Shown in pieces: positions 8,245-16,777 of a stretch of 64,000 bases of DNA (within the stretch, counting starts at the first letter, position 1; each line of letters begins with the position of its first letter). The notes beneath the pieces are model-generated. The model saw only the letters and a list, made by a program, of their open reading frames with translations. It searched no databases and had not been told where the DNA came from. This DNA is from Pseudoprevotella muciniphila. GTDB taxonomy: Bacteria; Bacteroidota; Bacteroidia; Bacteroidales; Bacteroidaceae. Made by a program: the position numbers and the translations under genes. Where the stretch lies: the NCBI RefSeq assembly GCF_003265305.2, contig NZ_CP033459.1:1426001-1490000 (forward strand), read 5' to 3'.

Positions 8245-11120
8245 AAGAAATACCATATCAAAAGGACTACATCAGTAAACTCGCCAATACAGCAAAAGAA
8301 TTAATAACTGACGAGTATAGAGATAGTGCCACCATCGTTTTCAAAGCACCAACAGGATCCGGCAAGACTTACATGGTTTCGCAGGCGTTGTCTCAGATGG
8401 TGAAAGATAATCCAGATTTTGCTTTCTCTTTCATTTGGATTTCCGTTAATAATTTGCACGAGCAGAGTTTAAATAGTTTGTCTCGATACTTTGAAGACGA
8501 AAGACTGCTTGAGTGTATAACCAATATGGATTTGAATGATAACACGATTGAACAAAACCAAATAATGTTCATTAACTGGGAAAGTATCAACAAAGAAAAC
8601 TCTTTATTCCGTGTTGATAATGAACAAAACTGGAATTTACAATCCGTTGTAGAGAACACAAAAGATATAGGAAATACAATTGTATTGTTGATTGACGAAA
8701 GTCATAGGAATGCAAGTACGGACAAGTCTAAAGAACTGATAGATATTATCAGTCCCAGACTTATTATAGAAGTTACCGCAACCCCTAAGAACACATCGGG
8801 GACACTAATTGATATTCCGTTAAGAAGAGTTATTGACGAGGGTATGATAAAAAAAGAAGTCCACATTAACGACGAAAAACCTTCTTCAATTAAAAACAAT
8901 GAGGATATATTAACAATGGCATTGCGGAAACGCATACAACTTCAAACCGCATACAGGAGTCTTGGAAAAGACATCAATCCGCTTTTGTTAGTTCAGATAC
9001 CTAATAAAAGACCTAATGACGTCATCAATCCAGAAGATGAGATTATTGGATTCTTGAGCGAACAAGGTTTGACCGTTCAAAATGGAAAGGTTGCGCTTTG
9101 GCTATCCGAGGACCATCGGAATAAAGAGGAAGTGGAATTGAATAGTAGCCCTGTTGATGTGCTGATATTTAAGGAAGCTATAGCACTAGGATGGGACTGT
9201 CCGAGAGCAAGCATTCTTTTCCTTCAGCGTGAATGGAATAATGAAAGATATGAGTTTAATATTCAGACTTTGGGCAGAATTATGCGTATGCCAGAACAGA
9301 CGCATTATGATGATAAGCCAGAATTAAACTATGGATATGTTTATACTGCGTCAGATAACTTTACCATTGTCGAAGATTTGGCAAAGGATTATGTAAGTCA
9401 GCAACGATTAACAATTGACCACGACATATATAGTTCGAGGCCCAAACTATTCAGTGAGCATATTCGTCGTAAGAGAGAACTAACAAGGTTGTCGGGTGAT
9501 TTCAAAACCGTTTTCTTTCAGGCTGCACAAGAATATGAGTTAAAAGACAAAATCAATTGTGATGTTACACAAATTTCGAAAACTATAAAATTGGATGCTA
9601 TCTTCAGTGAAGTAGATAAAGAACAAGCAGCGAAATTTAAGGATAAGAAACAAATTGTTAGAAGCAAGGTTGAGATACAAAGTATGTATGATGGATTTTT
9701 GCGAAAAATGGTGAATCCCTATGAAATTTCTCGCTCTCAGAGTATTCTTAAAACGGCTATTCGCAGTTGGTTTAAAAATGTACTTAACATTGCCGATGAT
9801 GATGTTATTCAACTGATTGTAATGAGTTCAAGTCAGAATAACAATGCCCATTTTAAACAAGTTATAGAAGAAGCTAAAGGTCTTTATAAGAATTTACCGA
9901 CAAAGAAAGATGAGATAACAAAAAATGAGAATTGGGAAGTGCCAAATTCTGTTGATATATTCTCTAATTGTGAGGAAGTCAGACCCAGTGCTAAATCTAT
10001 TTTAAAGCAAGAAGATACAGGGTGCTTTATTGCAAAAAAAGACAAGAATGGGAAAACCGAATTGTCCACACCTGAAAAGACTTTCATATCAAATTTAGAA
10101 GAGGCTGATGACTACTTGCAATGGTGGTACAAGAACGGTAAGAGCGAGAGCAAATATTTTTGCATTGCATATCAGAAAGAGGATGGCTTTTATTATGGTT
10201 TCTTCCCTGATTTTATTCTTAAGACCAAAAAAGAGACTATCATTATAGAGATTAAAGATGATAAAGATTTCAAAGCTGACAATTATTATAAATTGTTGGC
10301 AGGAAAACAATATTTAGAGAGGCTTGAGAGCGAAGAAAAGGTTCGTTTCTACATCTTATCTCCTAATTGTTATTATGACTTCTTCAAGAAGTTAAACGAT
10401 ATGGATTTAGACAACTATGAGTCCATATATGAACATAATTTGAGGAAGTTCATTAAGAGTCAGCAATTGCAGATTCAAGATAAAATGAAGAGCAATGAGA
10501 AACTGACCAAATTAGAAGAGGAATATCGAGAACTATTTGAAGAATATGATAAGTCTGTCTCTGCATTAGATGATGAGAAACAGAAACGTGAGCTGCTTGA
10601 GTTAGACCTGGAAGAAGCAAGAATAATTATTGAGCAATATAAGACAAATCTTGACGTGTTATCAAATGTTTCTAAACCTTCTACAAATACAATTGGAAAG
10701 ATTGGTATTGACTCCCCATTCCACATTTGTATATTAGGAGAGGTTTCTAATCAATCTCAAATAAGATACGAGTTGAATTCCTATTTTGCAAAGATTGGAG
10801 TTTCAACGACGGAGTGGGATGTAGACTTTATCAGTAATACGAAATTAGAGAATGCCAATATCTATAAATCATTACAGAAAGGGCAGACAAAATATGATTT
10901 GATTGTAATTGGTCAAATTCATCATCACTCAGGCAAAGGAAATCAAAAGGCTAATATTATTTCCGAACTGAAGAAGGAGAAATACATCCCATTCATTGTC
11001 GGCAGTTCTCCCAAAGATGTTTTGACACCTGATAAGTTAATAGAGCAGTTGAATAAATACCTACTTGATAATTTCAAACAGACTATAGAACTATGTGTTA
11101 TAAAAAACAATATTTTCTAA
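8241..11120 (+). CDS. res: Type III restriction endonuclease subunit (Res) with extra C-terminal domain
   Basis: 959 residues. Superfamily 2 helicase/translocase plus nuclease that works with Mod. Walker A is PTGSGKT near 37-43. Walker B/DEAH-type box is DESHR near 152. Later helicase motifs include the EAIALGWDCPRAS region and QTLGRIMRMPEQ. The nuclease motif is PDFILK...EIK near 655-672 (PD-x-ExK). After it comes something not standard for Res: a predicted coiled coil at about 738-803 (many E/K/L heptads), then a separate alpha/beta domain at about 825-950 starting FHICILGEVS and containing YDLIVIGQIHHHS and PFIVGSSPKDVL. That tail resembles a DUF2325-like or response-type Rossmann domain; this is my inference. 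Coupled to mod by a 4-bp overlap. Confidence 0.92.
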   Translation: MKEIPYQKDYISKLANTAKELITDEYRDSATIVFKAPTGSGKTYMVSQALSQMVKDNPDFAFSFIWISVNNLHEQSLNSLSRYFEDERLLECITNMDLNDNTIEQNQIMFINWESINKENSLFRVDNEQNWNLQSVVENTKDIGNTIVLLIDESHRNASTDKSKELIDIISPRLIIEVTATPKNTSGTLIDIPLRRVIDEGMIKKEVHINDEKPSSIKNNEDILTMALRKRIQLQTAYRSLGKDINPLLLVQIPNKRPNDVINPEDEIIGFLSEQGLTVQNGKVALWLSEDHRNKEEVELNSSPVDVLIFKEAIALGWDCPRASILFLQREWNNERYEFNIQTLGRIMRMPEQTHYDDKPELNYGYVYTASDNFTIVEDLAKDYVSQQRLTIDHDIYSSRPKLFSEHIRRKRELTRLSGDFKTVFFQAAQEYELKDKINCDVTQISKTIKLDAIFSEVDKEQAAKFKDKKQIVRSKVEIQSMYDGFLRKMVNPYEISRSQSILKTAIRSWFKNVLNIADDDVIQLIVMSSSQNNNAHFKQVIEEAKGLYKNLPTKKDEITKNENWEVPNSVDIFSNCEEVRPSAKSILKQEDTGCFIAKKDKNGKTELSTPEKTFISNLEEADDYLQWWYKNGKSESKYFCIAYQKEDGFYYGFFPDFILKTKKETIIIEIKDDKDFKADNYYKLLAGKQYLERLESEEKVRFYILSPNCYYDFFKKLNDMDLDNYESIYEHNLRKFIKSQQLQIQDKMKSNEKLTKLEEEYRELFEEYDKSVSALDDEKQKRELLELDLEEARIIIEQYKTNLDVLSNVSKPSTNTIGKIGIDSPFHICILGEVSNQSQIRYELNSYFAKIGVSTTEWDVDFISNTKLENANIYKSLQKGQTKYDLIVIGQIHHHSGKGNQKANIISELKKEKYIPFIVGSSPKDVLTPDKLIEQLNKYLLDNFKQTIELCVIKNNIF

Positions 11121-11143
11121 TTATTGGCTAACTCCCAAGCACT

Positions 11144-11177
11144 TAGTGGGTAACTGCAATATAGATAGTGGGCAACT
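11144..11177. promoter_or_regulatory. Direct repeat in the res-fic gap, possible operator
   Basis: Two copies of tagtggg(t/c)aact at 11144-11155 and 11166-11177, 22 bp apart start to start (about two helical turns), just upstream of a gene with a Bro-N-like putative DNA-binding domain. Operator function is only an inference. Confidence 0.3.
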
Positions 11178-11217
11178 CGAAATGTGATGGTTTTAAACAG
11201 AAGAAAAGAGAAACGAT

Positions 11218-12090
11218 ATGAGTAAGATATCAATTCGGTTTTATAAAGACCATAAGGTACGTGCTGTTTGGGACGAAGAGAACAATCATTGGTGGTTCTC
11301 GGTTCTTGACATATTGGGGTCAATCAACGAACAAGATGACCATGAGAAAAACCGCAACTACTGGAAGTATCTGAAGTCCAAGTTACGGAAAGAACAGAGC
11401 GAGGTGGTTAGTAACACTACCCAACTGAAACTGACAGCATCTGACGGAAAGAAATACCGAACAGACGTCATCAGTCAGGCTGGCGTGGATAAATTGGCAA
11501 AAGCCATCCGGAACCAACAGGCAATGGCCTTTCTTAACTGGTTTACCTACAGCGACAACACCATTGACGGGCAGAGCCGGAAGAAAGCATATACGCTATG
11601 GGAAAGTAATCTGGTGGCAGACAAAGACGTGGGCAAGGTGAAGTCGCTGCAACAGATCCATGCATACCTCTTTGGTGGGCTCTACGATTTTGCTGGCAAG
11701 ATCCGTACGAAAACAATCGCAAAGGGCAATACCCTGTTCTGCTTGGCAGAACATCTGCACAATTATCTGAAGATTGTTGAGGCAATGCCAGAAACTACAT
11801 TCGATGAGATTGTAGAAAAATATGTGGAGATGAATGCTGCTCATCCTTTTATGGAAGGTAACGGGCGAGCGACACGTATCTGGCTCGACATGATATTCAA
11901 AAAGCGTATGAAGATGTGCGTGGACTGGAGCAAGATAGACAAGAAAGACTACCTTGATGCCATGATTGCAAGCCATACTGACAGCTGTCGTATTCACGAG
12001 TTGCTGAAAGGTGCCCTGACAGACAAGATTGATGACCGCGAAATCTTCATGAAAGGCATTGACTATTCGTACTATTATGAACAGGAATAA
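11218..12090 (+). CDS. Fic-family protein with Bro-N-like N-terminal domain
   Basis: 290 residues. The N-terminal ~100 residues (ISIRFYKDHKVRAVWDEENN, then WWFSVLDILGSI, and later KKYRTDVISQAGVDKLAKAI) look like the Bro-N/antirepressor DNA-binding fold of phage proteins. The C-terminal half is a Fic domain with the full AMPylation motif HPFMEGNGRATR at 209-220, matching HxFx(D/E)GNGRxxR. An active enzyme would transfer AMP or another nucleotide moiety to a target protein. No conventional antitoxin (VbhA/PhD type) gene is adjacent, and I did not see a clear inhibitory (S/T)xxxE(G/N) helix. It follows mod-res by 97 bp on the same strand, suggesting a shared defence or addiction role. Confidence 0.85.
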   Translation: MSKISIRFYKDHKVRAVWDEENNHWWFSVLDILGSINEQDDHEKNRNYWKYLKSKLRKEQSEVVSNTTQLKLTASDGKKYRTDVISQAGVDKLAKAIRNQQAMAFLNWFTYSDNTIDGQSRKKAYTLWESNLVADKDVGKVKSLQQIHAYLFGGLYDFAGKIRTKTIAKGNTLFCLAEHLHNYLKIVEAMPETTFDEIVEKYVEMNAAHPFMEGNGRATRIWLDMIFKKRMKMCVDWSKIDKKDYLDAMIASHTDSCRIHELLKGALTDKIDDREIFMKGIDYSYYYEQE

Positions 12091-12112
12091 CGATTGATGG
12101 AAAAAATACCAA

Positions 12113-12571
12113 ATGTTGGGAGTGGAGTATCTTGGCAATCGGGAACTGCTGAAACTGAAAAAGGCGGGTTTCTTGGCATCAAGCACCATCTCGCCGGAGA
12201 CGGTGCTACGGTGCTATGACTGGGCAACGGAGATGCGCAATCAAGGGGAGTGTGTTGTCAGCGGCTTAAGTAGCAAGTTGGAACAAGACGTGCTTCACTT
12301 CCTGCTGAAAGGTTGTTAGCCAATCATTCTTGTACTGGCTCGGCGGATGTATCGGAATGTCCCCGATAGATTGAAAGAACCGTTGGCGCAAAACCGTCTG
12401 CTGATAATCTCTGTCAGTAATGCCCCCCACCAGTCCAAGGCAACGGCAATGGTCAGGAACAGATATGTATGCGAAATGGCAGATAGTATATGTTTTGTGG
12501 GAGTAAATGAACAAAGTAGTCTGTATGCCTATAAAAACGAATATCTGAATAAACTTTCAAAAAGTATATGA
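12113..12571 (+). pseudogene. DprA/SMF-like Rossmann protein interrupted by an in-frame TAG
   Basis: From ATG 12113 the frame reads YLGNRELLKLKKAGFLASST, CYDWATEMRNQGECVVSG and EQDVLHFLLKGC, then a TAG at 12317-12319. The same frame continues without any shift as PIILVLARRMYRNVPDRL, LLIISVSNAPHQSKATAM and MVRNRYVCEMADSICFVG, to a stop at 12571. Together the two halves make one complete protein of about 152 residues resembling the DprA/SMF nucleotide-binding fold found in small Bacteroidetes proteins. A single C-to-T change in a CAG (Gln) codon would explain the stop. TAG is used as a normal stop elsewhere in the window, so general recoding is unlikely. Confidence 0.7.
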
Positions 12572-12587
12572 CAAGATTTAACTAAAT

Positions 12588-12690
12588 TCGGCTTAAGCGA
12601 CAAAAAGGGACTTAAGCCCAAAATCTACACCAAAATAACTCAAAAAACATATAAGCATAATTTACAGAACACTCCCTGAAAAGATTGAAT
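12588..12690. repeat. Partial copy of the intergenic palindromic element
   Basis: 12620-12676 is the reverse complement of a sequence closely related to 15546-15601, sharing ttgagttattttRgtgtagatttt and the gttctRtaaatta end. A small hairpin, ggcttaag/cttaagcc, precedes it at 12590-12618. No gene is seen in 12572-12761. Confidence 0.6.
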
Positions 12691-12761
12691 GCCTAATATT
12701 ACATCGATAATTGCGAATAGTTCGTGCGTATTCGTTTGTAAAAGAAAAAAAAGGTTTTATA

Positions 12762-13238
12762 CTACTCCACAGGCAAAATCTCGACACCGACGTCGGCTAT
12801 GCCTGTTACTTTTTCGGGGTTCATGGCGTGGCGGATCTTTATTTTTCCTGTTGCGCCTTTTTGGTAGGTAAAGGTTTTGGGGATGGTGGTGGTGAGTTGC
12901 CGGAGCATGATGCCGTCGCCTTGCGCATCGCCTTCGTTGTTGGTTACCTCGTATTTTATGGTGTCCTGAAGAAGCACGGTGGCACTGTCCTTCTTCCATT
13001 CCTGTTCCACGACGAGGTAGATGTCGAGGAAGGGATATTCCTCTGCCGTGCTGGTGCGGAGCCCTACGCTGAGTTGGCAGGTTTGTGTTTTCCGGATTGT
13101 ATCTATGTCGAAGCACAGCGTGTCCGCCCGTTTCCAGCCTCCTATGGGGGTGGAACGGTACTGGTGGTAAACCGGCATGCGTGTGCATGCGGTGAGGATG
13201 AAGATGATTGTTGCTGCAATGGTTGCTCCTTTCTTCAC
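12762..13238 (-). CDS. gldH: GldH-family gliding-motility-type lipoprotein
   Basis: 158 residues. Lipoprotein signal with lipobox LTAC (Cys18). The family pattern DTLCFDI, LSVGLRTSTAEEYPFLDIYL, DTIKYEV and the terminal KIKIRHAMNPEKVTGIADVG is well conserved. GldH is a membrane lipoprotein of the gliding/type IX secretion accessory set in Bacteroidetes and is kept in non-gliding Bacteroidales, where its role is unclear. It is last in a minus-strand cluster holB-ricT-gldH, the usual Bacteroidales order. Confidence 0.85.
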   Translation of the reverse strand: MKKGATIAATIIFILTACTRMPVYHQYRSTPIGGWKRADTLCFDIDTIRKTQTCQLSVGLRTSTAEEYPFLDIYLVVEQEWKKDSATVLLQDTIKYEVTNNEGDAQGDGIMLRQLTTTIPKTFTYQKGATGKIKIRHAMNPEKVTGIADVGVEILPVE

Positions 13239-13260
13239 GCTGTATCTTTCTGTTTTATTG

Positions 13261-14391
13261 TCAGTTGTTCGGTCCGTTCATTGCGCCTCGCTGCTGATTT
13301 TGGCGACGCTTTTTGTTCTTGTTTTTCTTCTTTTTCGACTTGTCAAAGCGTGTGAGACTTTCCTGCTCCACGAGGTCGGTGGACCTGGCGGGTTCTACCG
13401 GTCCGTCTGCTTCGAGGTGGATGGGCTTTTGTCCGTTCTTGTTGAGTGCTATAATCTCCAGAGCCCTTTCGCGCGGAATGGTAACGAGGTTCACTGCCAT
13501 GCGACGGTCGGTGCTATAGGTAACCATACCCGAGAGGATGTCCGCCTTGAAGAGGTAATAAGTGGCGTCTGCTGTTTCGAGTTGTATGTCTTTTGCCGGT
13601 AACATGCGCTGCGCCTCCATATACTGGTCCACTTCATAGTTGAGACAGCACTTGAGTTTTGCGCATTGCCCTGCGAGTTTCTGCGGGTTGGGCGAGATGT
13701 CCTGAAAGCGTGCGGCGGCTGTAGATACGCTGTTGAAGTTCTTCATCCACGTAGCGCAGCAGAGTTCCCTGCCACAAGGTCCTATACCTCCGATGCGTCC
13801 TGCTTCCTGCCTAGCACCAATCTGCTTCATCTCTATTCTTACACGGAAGGTCTCGGCGAATACCTTGATGAGTTCGCGGAAATCCACACGTCCGTCGGCT
13901 ATGAAGTAGAAAATGGCTTTCTGCCCGTCCGCCTGATATTCCACGTCGCCAATCTTCATCTGCAACCCGAGGTCCTTGGCTATCTGGCGCGCCTGAATCA
14001 TGGTGTCCTGCTCAAGGCCTTTCGACTCTTCATACTTATCAAGGTCCATCTGACGCGCCTTGCGGTATATGCGCCGGATTTCCGTGTTGGGTCTGAGCGA
14101 TGCTTTCTTCATCTGCAAGGGCACGAGCGAGCCCGTAAGCGTAACGACACCTACATCGTGCCCGGGACTGGCTTCCACAGCCACGAGGTCGCCCTTGACA
14201 AGATCGAGGTTGTTCTCGTTGTGGAAATACGCCTTGCGGGTGTTCTTGAATTGCACCTCCACGAGGTCTGTCGTGTCGTTGTTGCCCGGCACGTCAGCCA
14301 TGTAGTCGTATGTATTCAACTGCTTGTCCTGCCTGCCGCATCCGTTACAACTGATGCCTCTGAGGCTGTCGCAGGTCTGAAAATCTTTCAT
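13261..14391 (-). CDS. ricT: PSP1-domain protein, RicT-like
   Basis: 376 residues. The PSP1 C-terminal domain is evident: FYFIADGRVDFRELIKVFAE, RIEMKQIGARQEAGRIGGIG and GPCGRELCC, followed by a second Cys pair in KLKCCLNYE. In Bacillus the RicA/F/T proteins bind Fe-S clusters and affect mRNA maturation. The cysteines seen here (including the N-terminal CNGCGRQ) fit metal or cluster binding. The last ~25 residues are Lys/Arg/Asn-rich (KSKKKKNKNKKRRQ), suggesting RNA contact. It lies between holB and gldH with 11- and 22-bp gaps. Confidence 0.85.
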   Translation of the reverse strand: MKDFQTCDSLRGISCNGCGRQDKQLNTYDYMADVPGNNDTTDLVEVQFKNTRKAYFHNENNLDLVKGDLVAVEASPGHDVGVVTLTGSLVPLQMKKASLRPNTEIRRIYRKARQMDLDKYEESKGLEQDTMIQARQIAKDLGLQMKIGDVEYQADGQKAIFYFIADGRVDFRELIKVFAETFRVRIEMKQIGARQEAGRIGGIGPCGRELCCATWMKNFNSVSTAAARFQDISPNPQKLAGQCAKLKCCLNYEVDQYMEAQRMLPAKDIQLETADATYYLFKADILSGMVTYSTDRRMAVNLVTIPRERALEIIALNKNGQKPIHLEADGPVEPARSTDLVEQESLTRFDKSKKKKNKNKKRRQNQQRGAMNGPNN

Positions 14392-14402
14392 AATGTTGTT
14401 AC

Positions 14403-15515
14403 TTATTTCTTTATAAGCATAATTATTTTTAACGCAAGGTCGAAGAACACAATCTTTGCGTTCCCGTTACTTGATATGTCACGTTCTGCATCGGCGAGTT
14501 CGTCCATCATGCCATAGACGTTTCTTTCGTTGACAAATCTGGAAAAGTTCTTCGCAAATTCGCTTTCTTTCTTCGACATGTAGATGAGTTCCTGCTCACG
14601 GAAGTTGTAGATAAAGTTTTCGCGCACGAGGTTCTGGGCATAGGCAAGAAATCGCTTTTGTCTTTCCCTGCCCCACTCTGCCACTCTGTCTGTCCACTGC
14701 GAGAGGTCTCTCACTTTCCTGCCGTAGCCCAGGCGCATGAGCATGACGAAGAAATCGAAGAAGGTCTCGTTCTCCTCGCTGATATGTATCTGCTGCAATG
14801 CCCTGACATAACTCCCTGCCGACTGATGTGCTATGATGGCGGCATCATCGGGCTGCAACGCATTGCGCTGCCGGAGGGCGGTGGAGATTTCGCCCTCTGT
14901 GAGCGGACGGAATTCCATGCGGCGCGTGCGGCTCAGAATGGTGGGCAAGAGGCGGTCGGGATGGTTGGAAATGAGGATAAATGCCGTCTGCGGAGTGGGC
15001 TCCTCAAGTATTTTCAGGAGTTTATTGGCAGTTTCCACATTCATCAGGTCCGCCTGCCATATAATCATTACCTTATAGCCGCCCTGCTGCGAAGTCAGGC
15101 TGATTTTGCGGAGTATCCGGTCGCTCTCAGCCACGAAGATGTGTACCTGCTGATTTTCCACATTCAGTCTCTCCTGCCAGTCGGTCATTGCGAAATAGGG
15201 TGTTTCTTCTATCTGCTCGCGCCATTGTGAGATAAAGTTGTCACTGAATTTCTTGCTCTGATGAATAGGAAAGACGAAATGGAGGTCGGGGTGCTGGAGT
15301 TTATTGGTCATCTTGCATGCCGTGCATGTCCCGCAGGCTTCTCCATTCTGAGGATTGGTGCAGAGAAGTGCCGAAGCGTATGCCAATGCCATGGGCAGTT
15401 TGCCCACGCCCTCAGGTCCGTGAAACAACTGCGCATGAGGTATGTTTCCCGTGCGTAGTTGCTTGAGCAATTGATCTTTCACTTCTTCCTGTCCGATGAC
15501 TTCTGAAAACTTCAT
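14403..15515 (-). CDS. holB: DNA polymerase III subunit delta'
   Basis: 370 residues. A clamp-loader subunit. N-terminus KFSEVIGQEEVKDQLLKQL. P-loop-like HGPEGVGKLPMALAYA. A zinc-module with cysteines in CTNPQNGEACGTCTACK. The sensor-type LLKILEEPTPQTAFILISN and the SRTRR arginine-finger region (SRC in active gamma subunits) follow. These identify the delta'/gamma family; the short length without a C-terminal tail indicates delta'. First gene of holB-ricT-gldH. Confidence 0.9.
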   Translation of the reverse strand: MKFSEVIGQEEVKDQLLKQLRTGNIPHAQLFHGPEGVGKLPMALAYASALLCTNPQNGEACGTCTACKMTNKLQHPDLHFVFPIHQSKKFSDNFISQWREQIEETPYFAMTDWQERLNVENQQVHIFVAESDRILRKISLTSQQGGYKVMIIWQADLMNVETANKLLKILEEPTPQTAFILISNHPDRLLPTILSRTRRMEFRPLTEGEISTALRQRNALQPDDAAIIAHQSAGSYVRALQQIHISEENETFFDFFVMLMRLGYGRKVRDLSQWTDRVAEWGRERQKRFLAYAQNLVRENFIYNFREQELIYMSKKESEFAKNFSRFVNERNVYGMMDELADAERDISSNGNAKIVFFDLALKIIMLIKK

Positions 15516-15545
15516 GTCGCTGATTGTTATCGTCTGCTAAATCAA

Positions 15546-15722
15546 GGGATGTTCTATAAATTAGGTTTGAATGATTTTTGAGTTATTTTAGTGTAGATTT
15601 TGATTTATGTTCACAGGTGCGTAGCGTGCTATGTACCAAGGACTTAGGTCAAAAGATGCACAAAAGAACCAATAATCATCAAGACTAATCATAAGACTAA
15701 ACCCTAATTCATAGAACAGCCC
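15546..15722. repeat. Long imperfect palindrome (cgtag-core family, copy 2)
   Basis: Left end gggatgttctataaattaggttt (from 15546) is mirrored by aaaccctaattcatagaacagccc (to about 15722). The centre is gcgtagcgtgctatgtac near 15620-15637, like the cgtagcgggctacg centre of the copy at 1186-1380. It fills the gap between holB and metF. Confidence 0.65.
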
Positions 15723-15723
15723 A

Positions 15724-16683
15724 TCAATATACCGCTCGTGCTATCTCCCTGATGCTTTCCGCAGCACCCATGGAATAGAAATGAATGCTGGGCACACCGT
15801 GCGCAATGAGTTCCTTACACTGTGCTATACCCCACTCCACTCCAAGATGATAGGCGTCTTCATCAGTTTTGCACTTATAAGCCTCCTTCGTCAACGCTTC
15901 GGGCATCTCTACCCGGAAGGTCTTCGGTATAGACGTGAGTTGCGAGAGTTTGGAGAAGGGCTTAATGCCAGGAATAATGGGAACGTCAACACCCATGGCG
16001 CGCACCTGACCGACAAAATCGAAATAGGCGGCATTGTTGTAGAAGAGTTGCGTTACACCATAGTCCGCACCGAGTTCCACCTTCCGCTTGAACCAATGCA
16101 TGTCGCTCTCCATGTTCGGCGCTTCCTCATGCCTTTCGGGATAACATGCCACACCGTAACTGAACGGCACACCTTGTTCTTTCATTGCCGTACCATCGAT
16201 GAAACGGCCGTTGTTGAAGTCGTTGATCTGCTCAATGAGGTCGGTAGCATGTTCATTCACCTCACCCTCCTGCAGCGGCTTGGAGAGATTGGGCATCTTG
16301 GGCTTGTCACCACGCATGGCGAGGATATTCGTCATGCCAAGAAACTGCAAGTCGAGCAACACGTATTCCGTCTCCTCGCGCGTAAAGCCCTGACAGAGCA
16401 CATGCGGCACTACGGGTATGCCGTATTCATATTGCAATGCTGCCGCCACAGCCACCGTTCCGGGTCTGCGACGCACCGCGTGACGCTGCATCAGCCCATC
16501 AGCGCGTTCCTCATACACATATTCTGCGCTATGCGTGGTAATGTTAATATATTTCGGGTCGAATTCGCGCAGTTTGTCCACCACAGTCCTGAGCCGGTCG
16601 AGCCCTGTCCCTTTCATGGGCGGCAGCACCTCAAACGAAAAGGCGGTGCGTTCTTCCTGCGCTATCAATTCAATAATCCTCAT
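15724..16683 (-). CDS. metF: Methylenetetrahydrofolate reductase
   Basis: 319 residues. FAD-dependent reduction of 5,10-methylene-THF to 5-methyl-THF for methionine synthesis. Recognisable family segments: TAFSFEVLPPMKG with the catalytic Glu in FEV, NITTHSAEYVYEERADG, PVVPHVLCQGFTREETEYVL, NILAMRGDKPK, the ACYPERHEEAPNMESDMHWF substrate/FAD region, and VTQLFYNNAAYFDFV. ATG at 16683. The gene stands alone, with a palindromic repeat downstream. Confidence 0.95.
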   Translation of the reverse strand: MRIIELIAQEERTAFSFEVLPPMKGTGLDRLRTVVDKLREFDPKYINITTHSAEYVYEERADGLMQRHAVRRRPGTVAVAAALQYEYGIPVVPHVLCQGFTREETEYVLLDLQFLGMTNILAMRGDKPKMPNLSKPLQEGEVNEHATDLIEQINDFNNGRFIDGTAMKEQGVPFSYGVACYPERHEEAPNMESDMHWFKRKVELGADYGVTQLFYNNAAYFDFVGQVRAMGVDVPIIPGIKPFSKLSQLTSIPKTFRVEMPEALTKEAYKCKTDEDAYHLGVEWGIAQCKELIAHGVPSIHFYSMGAAESIREIARAVY

Positions 16684-16777
16684 TCCTTTTGTCCTATCAT
16701 TAAAGGGCTTTAATACACCCTTAAACGTTTAAAAGGCAAAGTTATGAAAATCTTGCGAAATATGAGGATAATTTCTT

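Noticed and set aside
12317-12319. TAG as a recoded sense codon
   Set aside because: TAG ends other apparently intact genes in the window (for example the GNAT and pseudokinase genes), so genome-wide recoding is not supported; a local mutation is simpler.
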